This document shows positions 1-7,425 of a stretch of DNA of 15,839 bases, piece by piece. The stretch is from positions 1 to 15,839 of the forward strand of contig JAPLVI010000071.1 in NCBI GenBank assembly GCA_026397195.1, in the 5' to 3' direction. Source of the DNA: Candidatus Berkelbacteria bacterium (GTDB taxonomy: Bacteria > Patescibacteriota > UBA1384 > JAHJRZ01). The notes beneath the pieces are model-generated. The model ran no database searches and was not told the DNA's origin. It saw nothing but the letters and a program-made list of their open reading frames with translations. How positions within the stretch are numbered: the stretch's first letter is position 1; every line of letters begins with the position of its first letter. Made by a program: the position numbers and the translations under genes.

Positions 1-1458
1 CATGGCCACGAAGATCATATTGGGGCGATCCCTTATATTCTAAGTCGCATTGGTGATCCCCCTCTTTATGCCACTAAACTGACCAAGGGTCTGATTGAAA
101 CAAAGATGAAAGAGTTTAATACCAAGCGGCCAAATATTTCAATTATTAAACCAGGAGACAAGATAAAACTTGGGCCTTTTGAAATCGAGCCCTTTAGAGT
201 CAACCACTCCATTCCCGATGGTGTCGGTTTTGCTATTCATACGCCCGTGGGATTACTTGTCCATACCGGAGATTTTAAATTTGACCATACGCCGGTTGAT
301 AAAGAAGTGACTGATTTTGGCAAGCTGGCCGGCTATGCCCAAGAAGGAGTCTTAGTTCTATTGTCGGACTCAACTAATGTGGAGATTCCGGGTTATACTA
401 TGTCTGAAAAAACGGTGGGGGAGACGGTCGACCGAATTTTCGAACGCGCCAAAGGCCGAGTCATTATTTCTTCTTTTGCCTCACTCATCAATCGCGTTCA
501 GCAGTCTATCAACTCGGCGGTTAAATACAGGCGAAGAGTAATGATTTCCGGTCGCAGTATGGAAAATAATGTTGAGACTTCGACCAGGCTCGGCTATTTG
601 CGGATTCCGCAGGGGGTTTTAGTTGACTCCAAAGAAGCTAAAAATATCCGTGATGAAGAGTTGGTTGTTATTTGTACCGGTTCTCAAGGCGAAGCTTATT
701 CGGCTTTGGTGCGCATGGCTTCCGGAGACCATCGAGAAGTAGTCATCAAGCCAGGGGACACGATTATTGTCTCTGCTTCGCCTATCCCGGGCCACGAATC
801 AGCTATTTCCGCCACCATTAACAATCTTTTCCGTTTGGGAGCTGATGTTATCTACGGCCGCCAAGTTGATATCCATGTTTCCGGCCACGCTGCGCAAGAG
901 GAGTTGAAAACGATGCTTGATATCGTTAAGCCCAAATATTTCATTCCAGTCCACGGTGAAGATCGGCATTTGATTCTGCACTGCCGCTTGGCACAAGAGA
1001 TCGGCCTGAGCCCTTCCAATACTTTAGCTCTCGAGAACGGGATAGCGGTTGAGTTTGATAAAGAGGGTAATTATCAAATTCTAAAGCAGAGAGTCCAGGC
1101 AGGCTATGTTTTGATTGATGGTTTGGGCGTGGGAGACGTGGGCAACATCGTTCTGCGCGACCGCCAAGCGATGTCCCGAGACGGCATTTTTGTCATCATC
1201 TGTACGGTTGATAACAAGACGGGCAAACTTATCACTTCGCCGGACTTGATTTCGCGTGGGTTTATTTATATGCGTGCTCATGAGGAATTGGTTCACAAAA
1301 CGAGAGCCGAAGTGAGGCGTTTAATGTCTAAATACAATGACCGACATCGTGCTGATTACAATGAGATAAAAATGAAGCTGCGTGATGATATTGGCCAATA
1401 TTTGTACCGTCATACGCAGCGCAGACCTATGGTGATACCAGTAATCATTGAAATTTAA
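1..1458 (+). CDS. rnj: Ribonuclease J, 5'-truncated by window edge
   Basis: This is a metallo-beta-lactamase/beta-CASP ribonuclease that processes and degrades RNA in the cytoplasm. The frame is open from base 1, and its first six residues are HGHEDH, the HxHxDH metal-binding motif. That motif is near residue 74 in Bacillus RNase J1, so about 70 N-terminal residues lie outside the window. The ATG at 106 is therefore internal, not the start. Further marks are VHTGDFKFD (metal His, window residue 88), SDSTN (metal Asp, residue 123), the beta-CASP signature SGRSMENN, HVSGH (His 296), VHGEDRHL, and a C-terminal domain ending RRPMVIPVIIEI. The visible 485 residues plus the missing part give the usual length of about 555. 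The stop at 1456-1458 is followed at once by a palindromic element and then a near-copy of the last codons. Identification is firm; whether it belongs to the J1 or J2 type is not decidable. Confidence 0.97.
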   Translation, partial: HGHEDHIGAIPYILSRIGDPPLYATKLTKGLIETKMKEFNTKRPNISIIKPGDKIKLGPFEIEPFRVNHSIPDGVGFAIHTPVGLLVHTGDFKFDHTPVDKEVTDFGKLAGYAQEGVLVLLSDSTNVEIPGYTMSEKTVGETVDRIFERAKGRVIISSFASLINRVQQSINSAVKYRRRVMISGRSMENNVETSTRLGYLRIPQGVLVDSKEAKNIRDEELVVICTGSQGEAYSALVRMASGDHREVVIKPGDTIIVSASPIPGHESAISATINNLFRLGADVIYGRQVDIHVSGHAAQEELKTMLDIVKPKYFIPVHGEDRHLILHCRLAQEIGLSPSNTLALENGIAVEFDKEGNYQILKQRVQAGYVLIDGLGVGDVGNIVLRDRQAMSRDGIFVIICTVDNKTGKLITSPDLISRGFIYMRAHEELVHKTRAEVRRLMSKYNDRHRADYNEIKMKLRDDIGQYLYRHTQRRPMVIPVIIEI

Positions 1459-1468
1459 AGCCGACTTG

Positions 1469-1505
1469 CCCCGCGAAGTCCCGCCAGAGGCGGGACGAAG
1501 TGGGG
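1469..1505. repeat. Palindromic element behind rnj (CGCCAGAGGCG core)
   Basis: The arms GTCCCGCC (1478-1485) and GGCGGGAC (1489-1496) pair perfectly around an AGA loop. A second helix, CCCC (1469-1472) with GGGG (1502-1505), closes a symmetric 5+5 internal loop. No T-run follows, so it is a poor intrinsic terminator. The same 11-base core CGCCAGAGGCG recurs behind the tRNA gene at 13035-13047. I read it as a small dispersed palindromic repeat. It could also act as a 3' RNA-stabilising hairpin. Confidence 0.7.
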
Positions 1506-1534
1506 TGGTGATTCCAGTGATTATCGAAATCTAG
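1505..1534 (+). pseudogene. Duplicated 3' end of rnj (last ten codons)
   Basis: These 30 bases repeat 1429-1458. They encode VVIPVIIEI-stop where the gene encodes MVIPVIIEI-stop. Seven bases differ: the first base (ATG to GTG), five third positions that are all synonymous, and the third base of the stop (TAA to TAG). The copy lies in another frame relative to the main gene, so read-through would not reach it in frame. The synonymous pattern shows that this copy was once part of a translated gene under selection. It is either the original end of rnj or the end of a diverged homologue, and not a recent slippage product. Confidence 0.75.
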
Positions 1535-1648
1535 CAATAATTCAAAATTCAAATTGCAAAAGTCAAAATGAAAGTTAAAAATTCAAAATTTTACATTTTA
1601 CATTTTGATTTTGAGGTTTGAGATTTGCATTTTACATTTTTTCTCCTA
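1535..1648. repeat. AT-rich low-complexity inverted repeat
   Basis: The left half is built from AATTCAAAA-like words and the right half from ACATTTTGATTTT-like words that are roughly their reverse complement, so the whole can fold on itself imperfectly. No open frame or RNA gene is visible. It resembles the repeats on either side of the gene at 3974-4480. Confidence 0.5.
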
Positions 1649-1675
1649 TTTACAATCCCCTATCTCTGCTATAAT
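1649..1675 (+). promoter_or_regulatory. Promoter of ftsK
   Basis: TATAAT at 1670-1675 is preceded by TG at 1667-1668, giving a perfect extended -10 (TGcTATAAT). The best -35 candidate is TTTACA at 1649-1654 with a short 15-base spacer, which an extended -10 tolerates. Transcription would start near 1682 and give a leader of about 30 bases that carries AGAGGA at 1701-1706. Confidence 0.65.
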
Positions 1676-1711
1676 AAAGGTTGATAATAACTCAAACACA
1701 AGAGGAAAATT

Positions 1712-3868
1712 TTGGTTATGGAAGGAAAAAGAGGTAGGCCCTCGAAAAAAGACTTGAAGAGCATGGAAAGGAGCATTCGCTGGAGTTTAGATCCAGAAAC
1801 GACACGCTCTATTATTGCAATTGTTCTTATCATTGTTGGTTTTATTCTTCTTCTCTCAGTCTTTGGAGGTGCCGGCGCTTTTGGCGCGTTTCTCGTCAAG
1901 GTTTTACGTATGGTTGTTGGTTATTTAGTTGTTTTGATTCCTTTTGTTCTTCTTGCCTTTGGAATTGGCCTTTTCTTTCCGCAACGTTTTGTATTGCGTG
2001 CGCCAACTATTCTTGGAACCGTAGTTCTCCTTATAACTTTAGCTGCGATTATTCATCTTTTTATACTGCCCGAAAGTTCATTTAAAGTAGCCGAGGAAGG
2101 AGGCGGAGGCGGATTCGTTGGTTTTTTGATCTCATATATTTTTCTTTATATCTTCAACTTTTGGGCCTCTTTTATTATCTTAATGGGCATTCTGATTATT
2201 TCTATACTCATTATCTTCAATGTTTCTCTTAAGACAGTTACCGATAAATTTAAAGATTTTGCTTATTATCTTGGTTTTGGTGAGGGCTCTGAAGAAATGC
2301 GCATTAATAATCCTGGAGAACAAAAAAGAAGATGGTTTTCTTTTGGTCGTAAGCCTAGAGAAGAAAAACCAGTGCATGAAACATCGGAGTTGGTAGCCTC
2401 CGGCCCAGAAGCATGGCAGCCGCCGCCCCTTGATTTATTGGAATCCAAAGAAACTCAACCTTCCGCCGGTGATATTAGAAAAAGAGCCGAAATTATCAGG
2501 CGAACACTCGAGAATTTTGGCATTGAAGTAAAAATGGGCGAGGTAAATGTTGGTCCAACCGTGACGCAATATACTTTAAAGCCAGAAACTGGAGTTAAAC
2601 TTAATCAGATTGTTGCCAGACAAAATGACCTCTCGCTTGCCCTTGCCGCCCACCCCATTAGAATGGAAGCGCCGATTCCAGGAAAAGATGCGGTCGGCAT
2701 TGAAGTTCCTAATACCTCACCGGCCATAGTGAGAGCGAGACCAATTCTTGAATCAAAAGAATTCCAAAACCTGAAATCTCCGCTTAAGCTTGCTGTAGGT
2801 AAAGATGTTTCTGGTCAGCCGGTGGTGACGGATCTTGCTAAAATGCCTCACCTTTTAATCGCTGGTTCTACCGGCTCAGGTAAAAGTGTTTGTATCAATA
2901 GCATTATCACCGCTCTTCTTTATGATAATTCTCCAAGCAAACTAAGAATGATTTTGGTTGATCCCAAAAGAGTTGAATTTAGTCAATATAATGGCGTGCC
3001 CCATCTTCTAACCCCAGTTATAACAAGACATGAGCAAACAATCTCTGCTTTGCGTTGGTCAGTCAAGGAAATGGATGATCGTTATAATCTTTTCCAGCAA
3101 GCAGGTAAACGTGATATTGCTTCTTATAATTCAGGAAAGAAATCAAGCGAGAAAATGCCTTATATCATAATTATTCATTTGGTGGTCGCCACCCAGCGGC
3201 CGTCGGTTGATGTCATCACGGGTCTGATTAAAGCTAATATTACTTGTCGTATTGCTTTTTCCGTCGCCTCGAATGTTGATTCAAGAACAATTCTGGATAT
3301 GTCGGGAGCGGAGCGGCTCTTGGGTAACGGCGATATGCTTTTTCTCCATTTTTCAGCTCCTAAGCCAAAACGTGTCCAGGGCGTCTTTCTTTCTGATCAA
3401 GAAATTCATCGGGTGACGGGCTGGCTTAAAAAACATGGGCAGAGTCATTACCAGGAAGATATTCTTACTTATGAACCGGAGAAGGGAACATTTTTTGGCA
3501 GCGGTGAGTCGTTTGATGATGAAAAATTTGACGATGCAGTAGAGATTGTTTTAAATTCAAAGCGTGCTTCGGCCTCGCTTTTACAACGCCATCTGCGCAT
3601 TGGTTACGCGCGGGCGGCCCGACTTCTAGACATTCTTGAAGAAAAGGGTTTAGTTGGCCCAAGTGACGGTTCAAACCGTTCCAGGGAAGTTTTAATTGAC
3701 AGAGAAACTTATGCTAGGGTCAAGTTGGCGGAAGAAGAATCAAAAAATGACAAAGATAAACCTCAGCCCCCTTCTGGGATTTCAGGCCCGCCGCCACCCC
3801 CGCCCACCGATTCTGGCCAGCCGAGAGATTTTGAGAGAAATATTGATATGGGGGAGATCGACAATTGA
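1712..3868 (+). CDS. ftsK: FtsK/SpoIIIE-type DNA translocase lacking the Walker B segment
   Basis: FtsK-family proteins are septum-anchored hexameric motors that pump DNA during chromosome segregation. Four or five membrane segments fill residues 31-170. A linker follows, then the motor with Walker A GSTGSGKS at 385-392, and a winged-helix gamma domain at about 603-665 (ASASLLQRHLRIGYARAARLLD). The C-terminus has an unusual six-proline tail near residue 695. Relatives read roughly PYIVVVIDELADLM, then some 20 residues, then GIHLVLATQRPS. Here PYIIII (to residue 488) runs straight into HLVVATQRPS, so about 33 residues including the Walker B acidic residues are missing, in frame. The start is either TTG 1712, which fits the AGAGGA at 1701-1706 best, or ATG 1718 (716 residues). 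The family is certain. Whether the deletion is biological or an assembly collapse is not known. Confidence 0.93.
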   Translation: MVMEGKRGRPSKKDLKSMERSIRWSLDPETTRSIIAIVLIIVGFILLLSVFGGAGAFGAFLVKVLRMVVGYLVVLIPFVLLAFGIGLFFPQRFVLRAPTILGTVVLLITLAAIIHLFILPESSFKVAEEGGGGGFVGFLISYIFLYIFNFWASFIILMGILIISILIIFNVSLKTVTDKFKDFAYYLGFGEGSEEMRINNPGEQKRRWFSFGRKPREEKPVHETSELVASGPEAWQPPPLDLLESKETQPSAGDIRKRAEIIRRTLENFGIEVKMGEVNVGPTVTQYTLKPETGVKLNQIVARQNDLSLALAAHPIRMEAPIPGKDAVGIEVPNTSPAIVRARPILESKEFQNLKSPLKLAVGKDVSGQPVVTDLAKMPHLLIAGSTGSGKSVCINSIITALLYDNSPSKLRMILVDPKRVEFSQYNGVPHLLTPVITRHEQTISALRWSVKEMDDRYNLFQQAGKRDIASYNSGKKSSEKMPYIIIIHLVVATQRPSVDVITGLIKANITCRIAFSVASNVDSRTILDMSGAERLLGNGDMLFLHFSAPKPKRVQGVFLSDQEIHRVTGWLKKHGQSHYQEDILTYEPEKGTFFGSGESFDDEKFDDAVEIVLNSKRASASLLQRHLRIGYARAARLLDILEEKGLVGPSDGSNRSREVLIDRETYARVKLAEEESKNDKDKPQPPSGISGPPPPPPTDSGQPRDFERNIDMGEIDN

Positions 3869-3884
3869 CAATGTCAATTGTCGA
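3858..3884. repeat. Perfect 13-bp palindrome spanning the ftsK stop
   Basis: TCGACAATTGACA (3858-3870) and TGTCAATTGTCGA (3872-3884) are exact reverse complements separated by a single A. The ftsK stop TGA (3866-3868) lies in the left arm. A one-base spacer makes an RNA hairpin strained, so a dimeric DNA-binding site or a small dispersed repeat is as likely as a terminator; no T-run follows. Confidence 0.75.
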
Positions 3885-3955
3885 CAAATCCTAAACCCTA
3901 AACTCTAAATTCTAAACAAATTCAAAATATCAAAATTATAAATTCAAAAAAATAA
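3885..3955. repeat. Left arm of AT-rich inverted repeat (CTAAA words)
   Basis: The stretch is made of CCTAAA, CTCTAAA and TTCTAAA words followed by AAATTCAAAAT words. Read on the minus strand, 4481-4545 gives nearly the same succession, with ATAAATTCTAAACTC then TAAACAAAT. The two therefore form a long imperfect inverted repeat around the gene at 3974-4480. Confidence 0.6.
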
Positions 3956-3973
3956 ATAACAGAAAGGAATTTT

Positions 3974-4480
3974 ATGTCAGAACCAGGACCAGAGAGTCCG
4001 CGGGAGTCTTCTCCGGAGATGCTACTTAAAGAAAACGAGGAAGCATCTGAAGTTATGCGCAGATTGGGGTACGGATCGGCAGGGGTATCTCTTTGGGAAC
4101 AGAGGAGAAATTATGAAGGAAATTTAAAACCATGGTCTGGGAGAGAAGGGTTTCCTACTATCACCCCCAAAGGCTTAACAGAAACCGTTCAAAAACAACT
4201 AGAGGATATTAAGGGCAGTCAAAACTTACAAGAACTTCAGCACCATTTGGTTATCTTGAATGTGAATGAATTTAAACTTAGGATTTCTCCAACAAAAGAT
4301 GAATTTGCTGATCTTGTAAGCGATTGTTCTATTTGGGAGAAAAGAACTGATGATGTATTAAGCGGTGGAGACGAAGCAAAGGAAGAATATTTTTCAGCGC
4401 GCGATCAAGTCACGCAGGAAGCCACAGCAAAATACGAAGAATTAGCTAAAGATTTAGACGGAGAATTGGGACAAAAATAA
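3974..4480 (+). CDS. Hypothetical soluble protein between inverted repeats
   Basis: I do not recognise this 168-residue protein. The start ATG 3974 is supported by AAGGA at 3964-3968. The sequence is hydrophilic and acidic, with no signal peptide, membrane helix or cysteine motif. The N-terminus is rich in Pro, Ser and Glu (MSEPGPESPRESSPE), and the second half is predicted mostly helical, with charged stretches such as AKEEYFSARDQVTQEATAKYEELAKDLDGELG split by few hydrophobics. It lies between ftsK and the RodZ-like gene but is separated from both by AT-rich repeats that are mutual reverse complements, so it may be an inserted gene, not part of an operon. Composition and the SD site support translation; the function is unknown. 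Confidence 0.8.
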   Translation: MSEPGPESPRESSPEMLLKENEEASEVMRRLGYGSAGVSLWEQRRNYEGNLKPWSGREGFPTITPKGLTETVQKQLEDIKGSQNLQELQHHLVILNVNEFKLRISPTKDEFADLVSDCSIWEKRTDDVLSGGDEAKEEYFSARDQVTQEATAKYEELAKDLDGELGQK

Positions 4481-4567
4481 TTTTGACTTTTGGGTTTTGT
4501 GATTTAATATTTGTTTAGAGTTTAGAATTTATAATTTATGATTTGTTTGGTAATTGTAACTTGGTAA
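4481..4567. repeat. Right arm of AT-rich inverted repeat
   Basis: GTTTAGAGTTTAGAATTTA and the neighbouring words are the reverse complement of the CTAAA words at 3885-3955. The last part (4551-4575) also has a short direct repeat, GGTAATTG twice. No promoter or terminator stands out. Confidence 0.55.
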
Positions 4568-4585
4568 TTGGAATTTAGTTTATAT

Positions 4586-5260
4586 ATGCCTCCTTTTTTT
4601 ACCACTAAAAAAATCAAACCACCAAAGACTTTAGGGGGAATTTTGCGTGGAAGAAGAAAGAAATTCAAATTAAGCTTGCGCCAGATCGAGAAGGCGACTA
4701 AGATAAAAAAAGTTTACCTTCTGGCGCTTGAAGCGAACAATTGGAATGAGTTGCCTTCTGAAGTTTATATCGCTGGTTTTCTTAATACTTATTCAAAAAC
4801 CTTGAAACTTGACGCCAAAAAAATACACAAAGCCTTTAAGGATGAACATCAGGCCCACAAAAACATTCAGAGGCGTGTTATTGAAAATCCTAAAGAATTA
4901 AAAGTCAATCGAGTCTATCTGACGCCAAGAATGATTATTATTGGGATTGTTGTTATCATTGCCCTTGCCTTGGGTGGTTACCTTTGGTTCCAAGTGTCAG
5001 GTTTTGCAGCTGCTCCACAGTTAAAGATTTCTGAACCGGCAAGTCAAGAAGTAAAAACTACAGATGATAAAATTCAAATTTCCGGAACCACAGATACTGA
5101 TTCAAGTGTTACCCTTAATAATCAACCGATTCCAGTTAGCACTTCTGGACAATTTGAACAGAACGTAAGTTTATCCCGCGGAGTTAATGTTTTTGAAATT
5201 GTTTCAACCAATAATGTTGGCAAAAAAACAACTAAGATCTTGCAGGTGATGGTCGAATAA
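4586..5260 (+). CDS. RodZ-like membrane-anchored HTH protein with Ig-like C-terminus
   Basis: The 224-residue protein has the layout of RodZ-type proteins, which link the cell-shape cytoskeleton or DNA to the envelope. Residues 15-76 match the HTH_25 domain (LGGILRGRRKKFKLSLRQIE, then the LPSEVYIAGFLNTYSKTLKLD block that follows the HTH). A basic linker leads to one membrane helix at about 115-137. The outer part, 146-224, looks like a small beta-sandwich of the glucodextranase-B/bacterial Ig-like kind (SGTTDTDSSVTLNNQPIPV). I chose ATG 4586 because the alternative TTG at 4568 lies in repeat-like sequence. Neither has a clear SD. It lies just before recA. RodZ is the likely family, but no mreB is visible here, so a role in shape is inferred only. 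Confidence 0.85.
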   Translation: MPPFFTTKKIKPPKTLGGILRGRRKKFKLSLRQIEKATKIKKVYLLALEANNWNELPSEVYIAGFLNTYSKTLKLDAKKIHKAFKDEHQAHKNIQRRVIENPKELKVNRVYLTPRMIIIGIVVIIALALGGYLWFQVSGFAAAPQLKISEPASQEVKTTDDKIQISGTTDTDSSVTLNNQPIPVSTSGQFEQNVSLSRGVNVFEIVSTNNVGKKTTKILQVMVE

Positions 5261-5287
5261 TTTGAATAATAGATTTGATAAATAAAC

Positions 5288-5307
5288 TGCCGACTGAAAC
5301 ATCGGCA
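5288..5307 (+). promoter_or_regulatory. Hairpin abutting the recA ribosome-binding site
   Basis: TGCCGA (5288-5293) pairs with TCGGCA (5302-5307) around an eight-base loop. Its last base is the first base of the SD AAAGGAG (5307-5313), so folding could influence recA translation. No LexA-type box is evident nearby. Confidence 0.4.
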
Positions 5308-5317
5308 AAGGAGCATC

Positions 5318-6358
5318 ATGGCTAAAACGAATGTTTTAGGAGGGGCAAAAGGGGCAAAGAAAGCAATATCGAAGGAAAAGAAAGAAAAACAAAGGGCAGT
5401 CGATCTTGCTTTAATGCAGATCGAGAAGAATTTCGGTAAGGGGGCAATTATGAAATTAGGTGATGCGCGCCATATGGATGTGGAGAGCATTCCCTCGGGT
5501 TCTTTGACGCTTGATCTCGCCTTAGGAATAGGAGGTATTCCTCGAGGAAGAATCATCGAAATCTTTGGGCCAGAATCATCTGGCAAGTCGACCCTCGCCC
5601 AGCACATCGTCGCTGAAGTGCAAGAAAAAGGAGGGCTCGCAGCCTACATTGATGCTGAACATGCTCTTGACCCTGATTATGCTAAGGCAATTGGGGTAAA
5701 GCTTGAAGATCTTTTAGTCTCACAGCCCGATACCGGTGAACAAGCACTTGAAATTACTGAAACTTTAGTTCGTTCTAATGCAGTTGATGTCGTCGTTATC
5801 GATTCAGTCGCTGCCTTAACTCCGCGTGCTGAAATTGAAGGAGATATGGGCGATGCGCAAATGGGTTTGCAGGCACGGCTTATGAGTCAGGCCTTGCGTA
5901 AACTTGGTGGGGCAATCTCTAGATCAAAAACGACGGTTGTCTTCATTAATCAATTGCGCATGAAAATTGGCGTGATGTTTGGCAATCCCGAAACGACGTC
6001 GGGCGGATTAGCCTTGAAATTCTACGCCAGCGTCCGCTTGGATATCAGGCGCATTGCCACCTTAAAACAGGGAGAAGAAGTAATTGGCAATCGTACCCGC
6101 GTCAAAGTGGTAAAAAATAAAGTTGCCGCACCCTTCAAGACAGCAGAGTTTGATATTCTCTATAAAGAAGGTATATCTAAAGAAGGTGAGATATTAGATT
6201 TAGGTGAAAAGATGGGAGTAGTGACTAAATCCGGTTCTTGGTATCTTTACAATCGCAAACAGCTCGGCCAAGGGAGAGAAACAGCCAGGCTAAAATTAAA
6301 AGAAGATAAAAAATTAGCCGAAGAGATCGAAAAAGAAATCAGAAAAAAGTCAGAATAG
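5318..6358 (+). CDS. recA: RecA recombinase
   Basis: RecA forms ATP-dependent filaments on single-stranded DNA and carries out strand exchange in recombinational repair. The 346-residue length is typical. The N-terminal polymerisation region is followed by [14 protein letters not shown], Walker [10 protein letters not shown] at 84-92, the [22 protein letters not shown] block with the Walker B strand and L1, [22 protein letters not shown] leading to L2, and the C-terminal region ([17 protein letters not shown], then WYLYN). The N-terminus has an unusually basic extension ([17 protein letters not shown]) before the conserved part. The SD AAAGGAG at 5307-5313 is only four bases from the ATG. recX follows 76 bases downstream, the usual arrangement, so the two are probably co-expressed. 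No LexA box was seen, so SOS control is not supported. Confidence 0.98.
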   Translation: MAKTNVLGGAKGAKKAISKEKKEKQRAVDLALMQIEKNFGKGAIMKLGDARHMDVESIPSGSLTLDLALGIGGIPRGRIIEIFGPESSGKSTLAQHIVAEVQEKGGLAAYIDAEHALDPDYAKAIGVKLEDLLVSQPDTGEQALEITETLVRSNAVDVVVIDSVAALTPRAEIEGDMGDAQMGLQARLMSQALRKLGGAISRSKTTVVFINQLRMKIGVMFGNPETTSGGLALKFYASVRLDIRRIATLKQGEEVIGNRTRVKVVKNKVAAPFKTAEFDILYKEGISKEGEILDLGEKMGVVTKSGSWYLYNRKQLGQGRETARLKLKEDKKLAEEIEKEIRKKSE

Positions 6359-6430
6359 GGATTAGGGGTTAGCTTCTAGCTTTTAGATTACAGCTCGCCC
6401 CTAAAAGCTATCACCTATAAGCTATTACTT
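6359..6430. repeat. Inverted repeat in the recA-recX gap (AGCTTTTAG family)
   Basis: TAGCTTTTAG (6377-6386) and CTAAAAGCTA (6401-6410) are exact reverse complements with a 14-base loop. The words CCCTAAAA and CCTATAAGCT reappear, on the other strand, at 15184-15214, which marks a dispersed repeat family. There is no T-run, so it is not an obvious terminator. Confidence 0.6.
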
Positions 6431-6434
6431 AAAA

Positions 6435-7055
6435 ATGAAAATCACTGACATTAAAAGGCAAAAAAGAAGGCAAGACCGTTTTAATATCTATGTTGATGGT
6501 AAGTACGGATTTGCCCTCTCTGAACTTGATGTCTTAAAAAGTAGAATAGAAATAGGCAAAGAACTGAAAAATGAAGAAATTGAGAACTTAAAATGTGATG
6601 ACGAGCGAGCGAAAGTAATGAATAAAGCCTTTGTCTATTTAGCACGTCGGAATCACGCTGAAAAAGAACTAAAATCCAAACTTTTAAAAAAATTTCCTAA
6701 AGGGGCATTAGTTGAAAAAACGATTGAGCGACTTAAAGAATTAGGATATATTAATGATGAGAAATTTGTTCGAGAATGGATAGAATATAGATTAAACACC
6801 AAGCCCAGAGGAAGAATATTAATAAAAAGAGAATTGCTAACGAAGGGTGTAAATATCGAACTAGTTGAAAAGATACTGGATTTGGTGTATAATAGAGACA
6901 TAGAAAGAAAAGAATTAGTCAACCTTTTGGATTTGAGGAGAAAAAGATATTCTCAAAATAAAAAAGGTAGAAACAAATTAATATCTTATCTATTACGCAG
7001 AGGATTCCTCTGGGAAGATATCAGAGATCTGATGGAGTCAGAGGAGAATTCTTAA
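6435..7055 (+). CDS. recX: RecX, regulator of RecA
   Basis: RecX binds RecA filaments and limits their extension and ATPase activity. The 206 residues show the three-helix RecX repeats: KVMNKAFVYLARRNHAEKEL, then RLKELGYINDEKFVREWIEYRL with TKPRGRILIKRELLTKGV, then the C-terminal repeat ending SYLLRRGFLWEDIRDLM. The N-terminus (ITDIKRQKRRQDRFNIYVDGKYGFALSE) is the beta-rich segment seen in many Gram-positive-type RecX proteins. The ATG at 6435 begins where family similarity begins, but there is no SD sequence upstream; the preceding bases are the end of the inverted repeat. Its position behind recA fits the assignment. Confidence 0.95.
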   Translation: MKITDIKRQKRRQDRFNIYVDGKYGFALSELDVLKSRIEIGKELKNEEIENLKCDDERAKVMNKAFVYLARRNHAEKELKSKLLKKFPKGALVEKTIERLKELGYINDEKFVREWIEYRLNTKPRGRILIKRELLTKGVNIELVEKILDLVYNRDIERKELVNLLDLRRKRYSQNKKGRNKLISYLLRRGFLWEDIRDLMESEENS

Positions 7056-7081
7056 GTTTAGATATAAGTTAATAGAGAAAA

Positions 7082-7285
7082 ATGAAAACATTAAGCATTA
7101 TCGGATTAGTCATTTGCGTCTTGGGGATTATCGGCTCAATTGCGTTGATTGTTGACGACCCAATGACAGGGATTCTTGGATTTCTGGTTTACAGTTATTT
7201 TTTGGCTTTTAGTATTGTGGTTTTGGTTAAAGGGACAAAATCAAAAGAGCAGAGCAGAGAACCAATACAAAACAAGTCAAGCTAA
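7082..7285 (+). CDS. Small two-helix membrane protein
   Basis: This 67-residue frame encodes two hydrophobic segments, at about 4-25 (LSIIGLVICVLGIIGSIALIV) and 30-51 (ILGFLVYSYFLAFSIVVLV), joined by a short DDPMTG turn, with a basic, polar tail that should remain in the cytoplasm. It lies 26 bases behind recX on the same strand. There is no good SD, only AGAGA at 7074-7078. The family is not recognised. The clear membrane topology argues for a real gene, but at this length chance cannot be excluded. Confidence 0.55.
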   Translation: MKTLSIIGLVICVLGIIGSIALIVDDPMTGILGFLVYSYFLAFSIVVLVKGTKSKEQSREPIQNKSS

Positions 7286-7352
7286 TGATAAGAACTTTTG
7301 ATATGGCTAAAAAGGACGACAAATAAGATATAAATTTAAAAGTTTTTATTAA

Positions 7353-7415
7353 TTTACCCCGGTTAAATAACCTGACGTCGACAGGTTGCCCCAAGGGGCA
7401 TTTAACAGGGTTAAA
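7353..7415 (+). promoter_or_regulatory. Nested inverted repeats forming a three-way junction at an RBS
   Basis: An outer helix CCCGGTTAAAT (7358-7368) with ATTTAACAGGG (7400-7410), 10 of 11 paired, encloses two hairpins: AACCTG/CAGGTT (7369-7374, 7382-7387) and GCCCC/GGGGC (7388-7392, 7395-7399). The three helices abut with no unpaired base at the junction. After a C/T mismatch the outer helix can extend through TTTA/TAAA, overlapping the start of the SD AAAAGGAGG (7413-7421). It could be a cis-regulatory RNA for the next gene, or an inserted palindromic element. I do not recognise a named riboswitch. Confidence 0.65.
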
Positions 7416-7425
7416 AGGAGGAAAA

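Noticed and set aside
106..1458. RNase J starting at ATG 106
   Set aside because: The frame is open to base 1 and upstream codons encode the HGHEDH metal motif, so 106 is an internal Met of a truncated gene.
3885..3920. Telomere-like CCCTAAA words
   Set aside because: Only one or two units occur within degenerate CTAAA repeats, and the setting is bacterial intergenic DNA.
5240..5317. LexA/SOS box before recA
   Set aside because: No GAACN4GTTC or CTGTN8ACAG pattern is present; only a small hairpin next to the SD was found.
7303..7326. Mini-frame MAKKDDK before the three-way junction
   Set aside because: It could be a leader peptide but has no SD and is too short to separate from chance.
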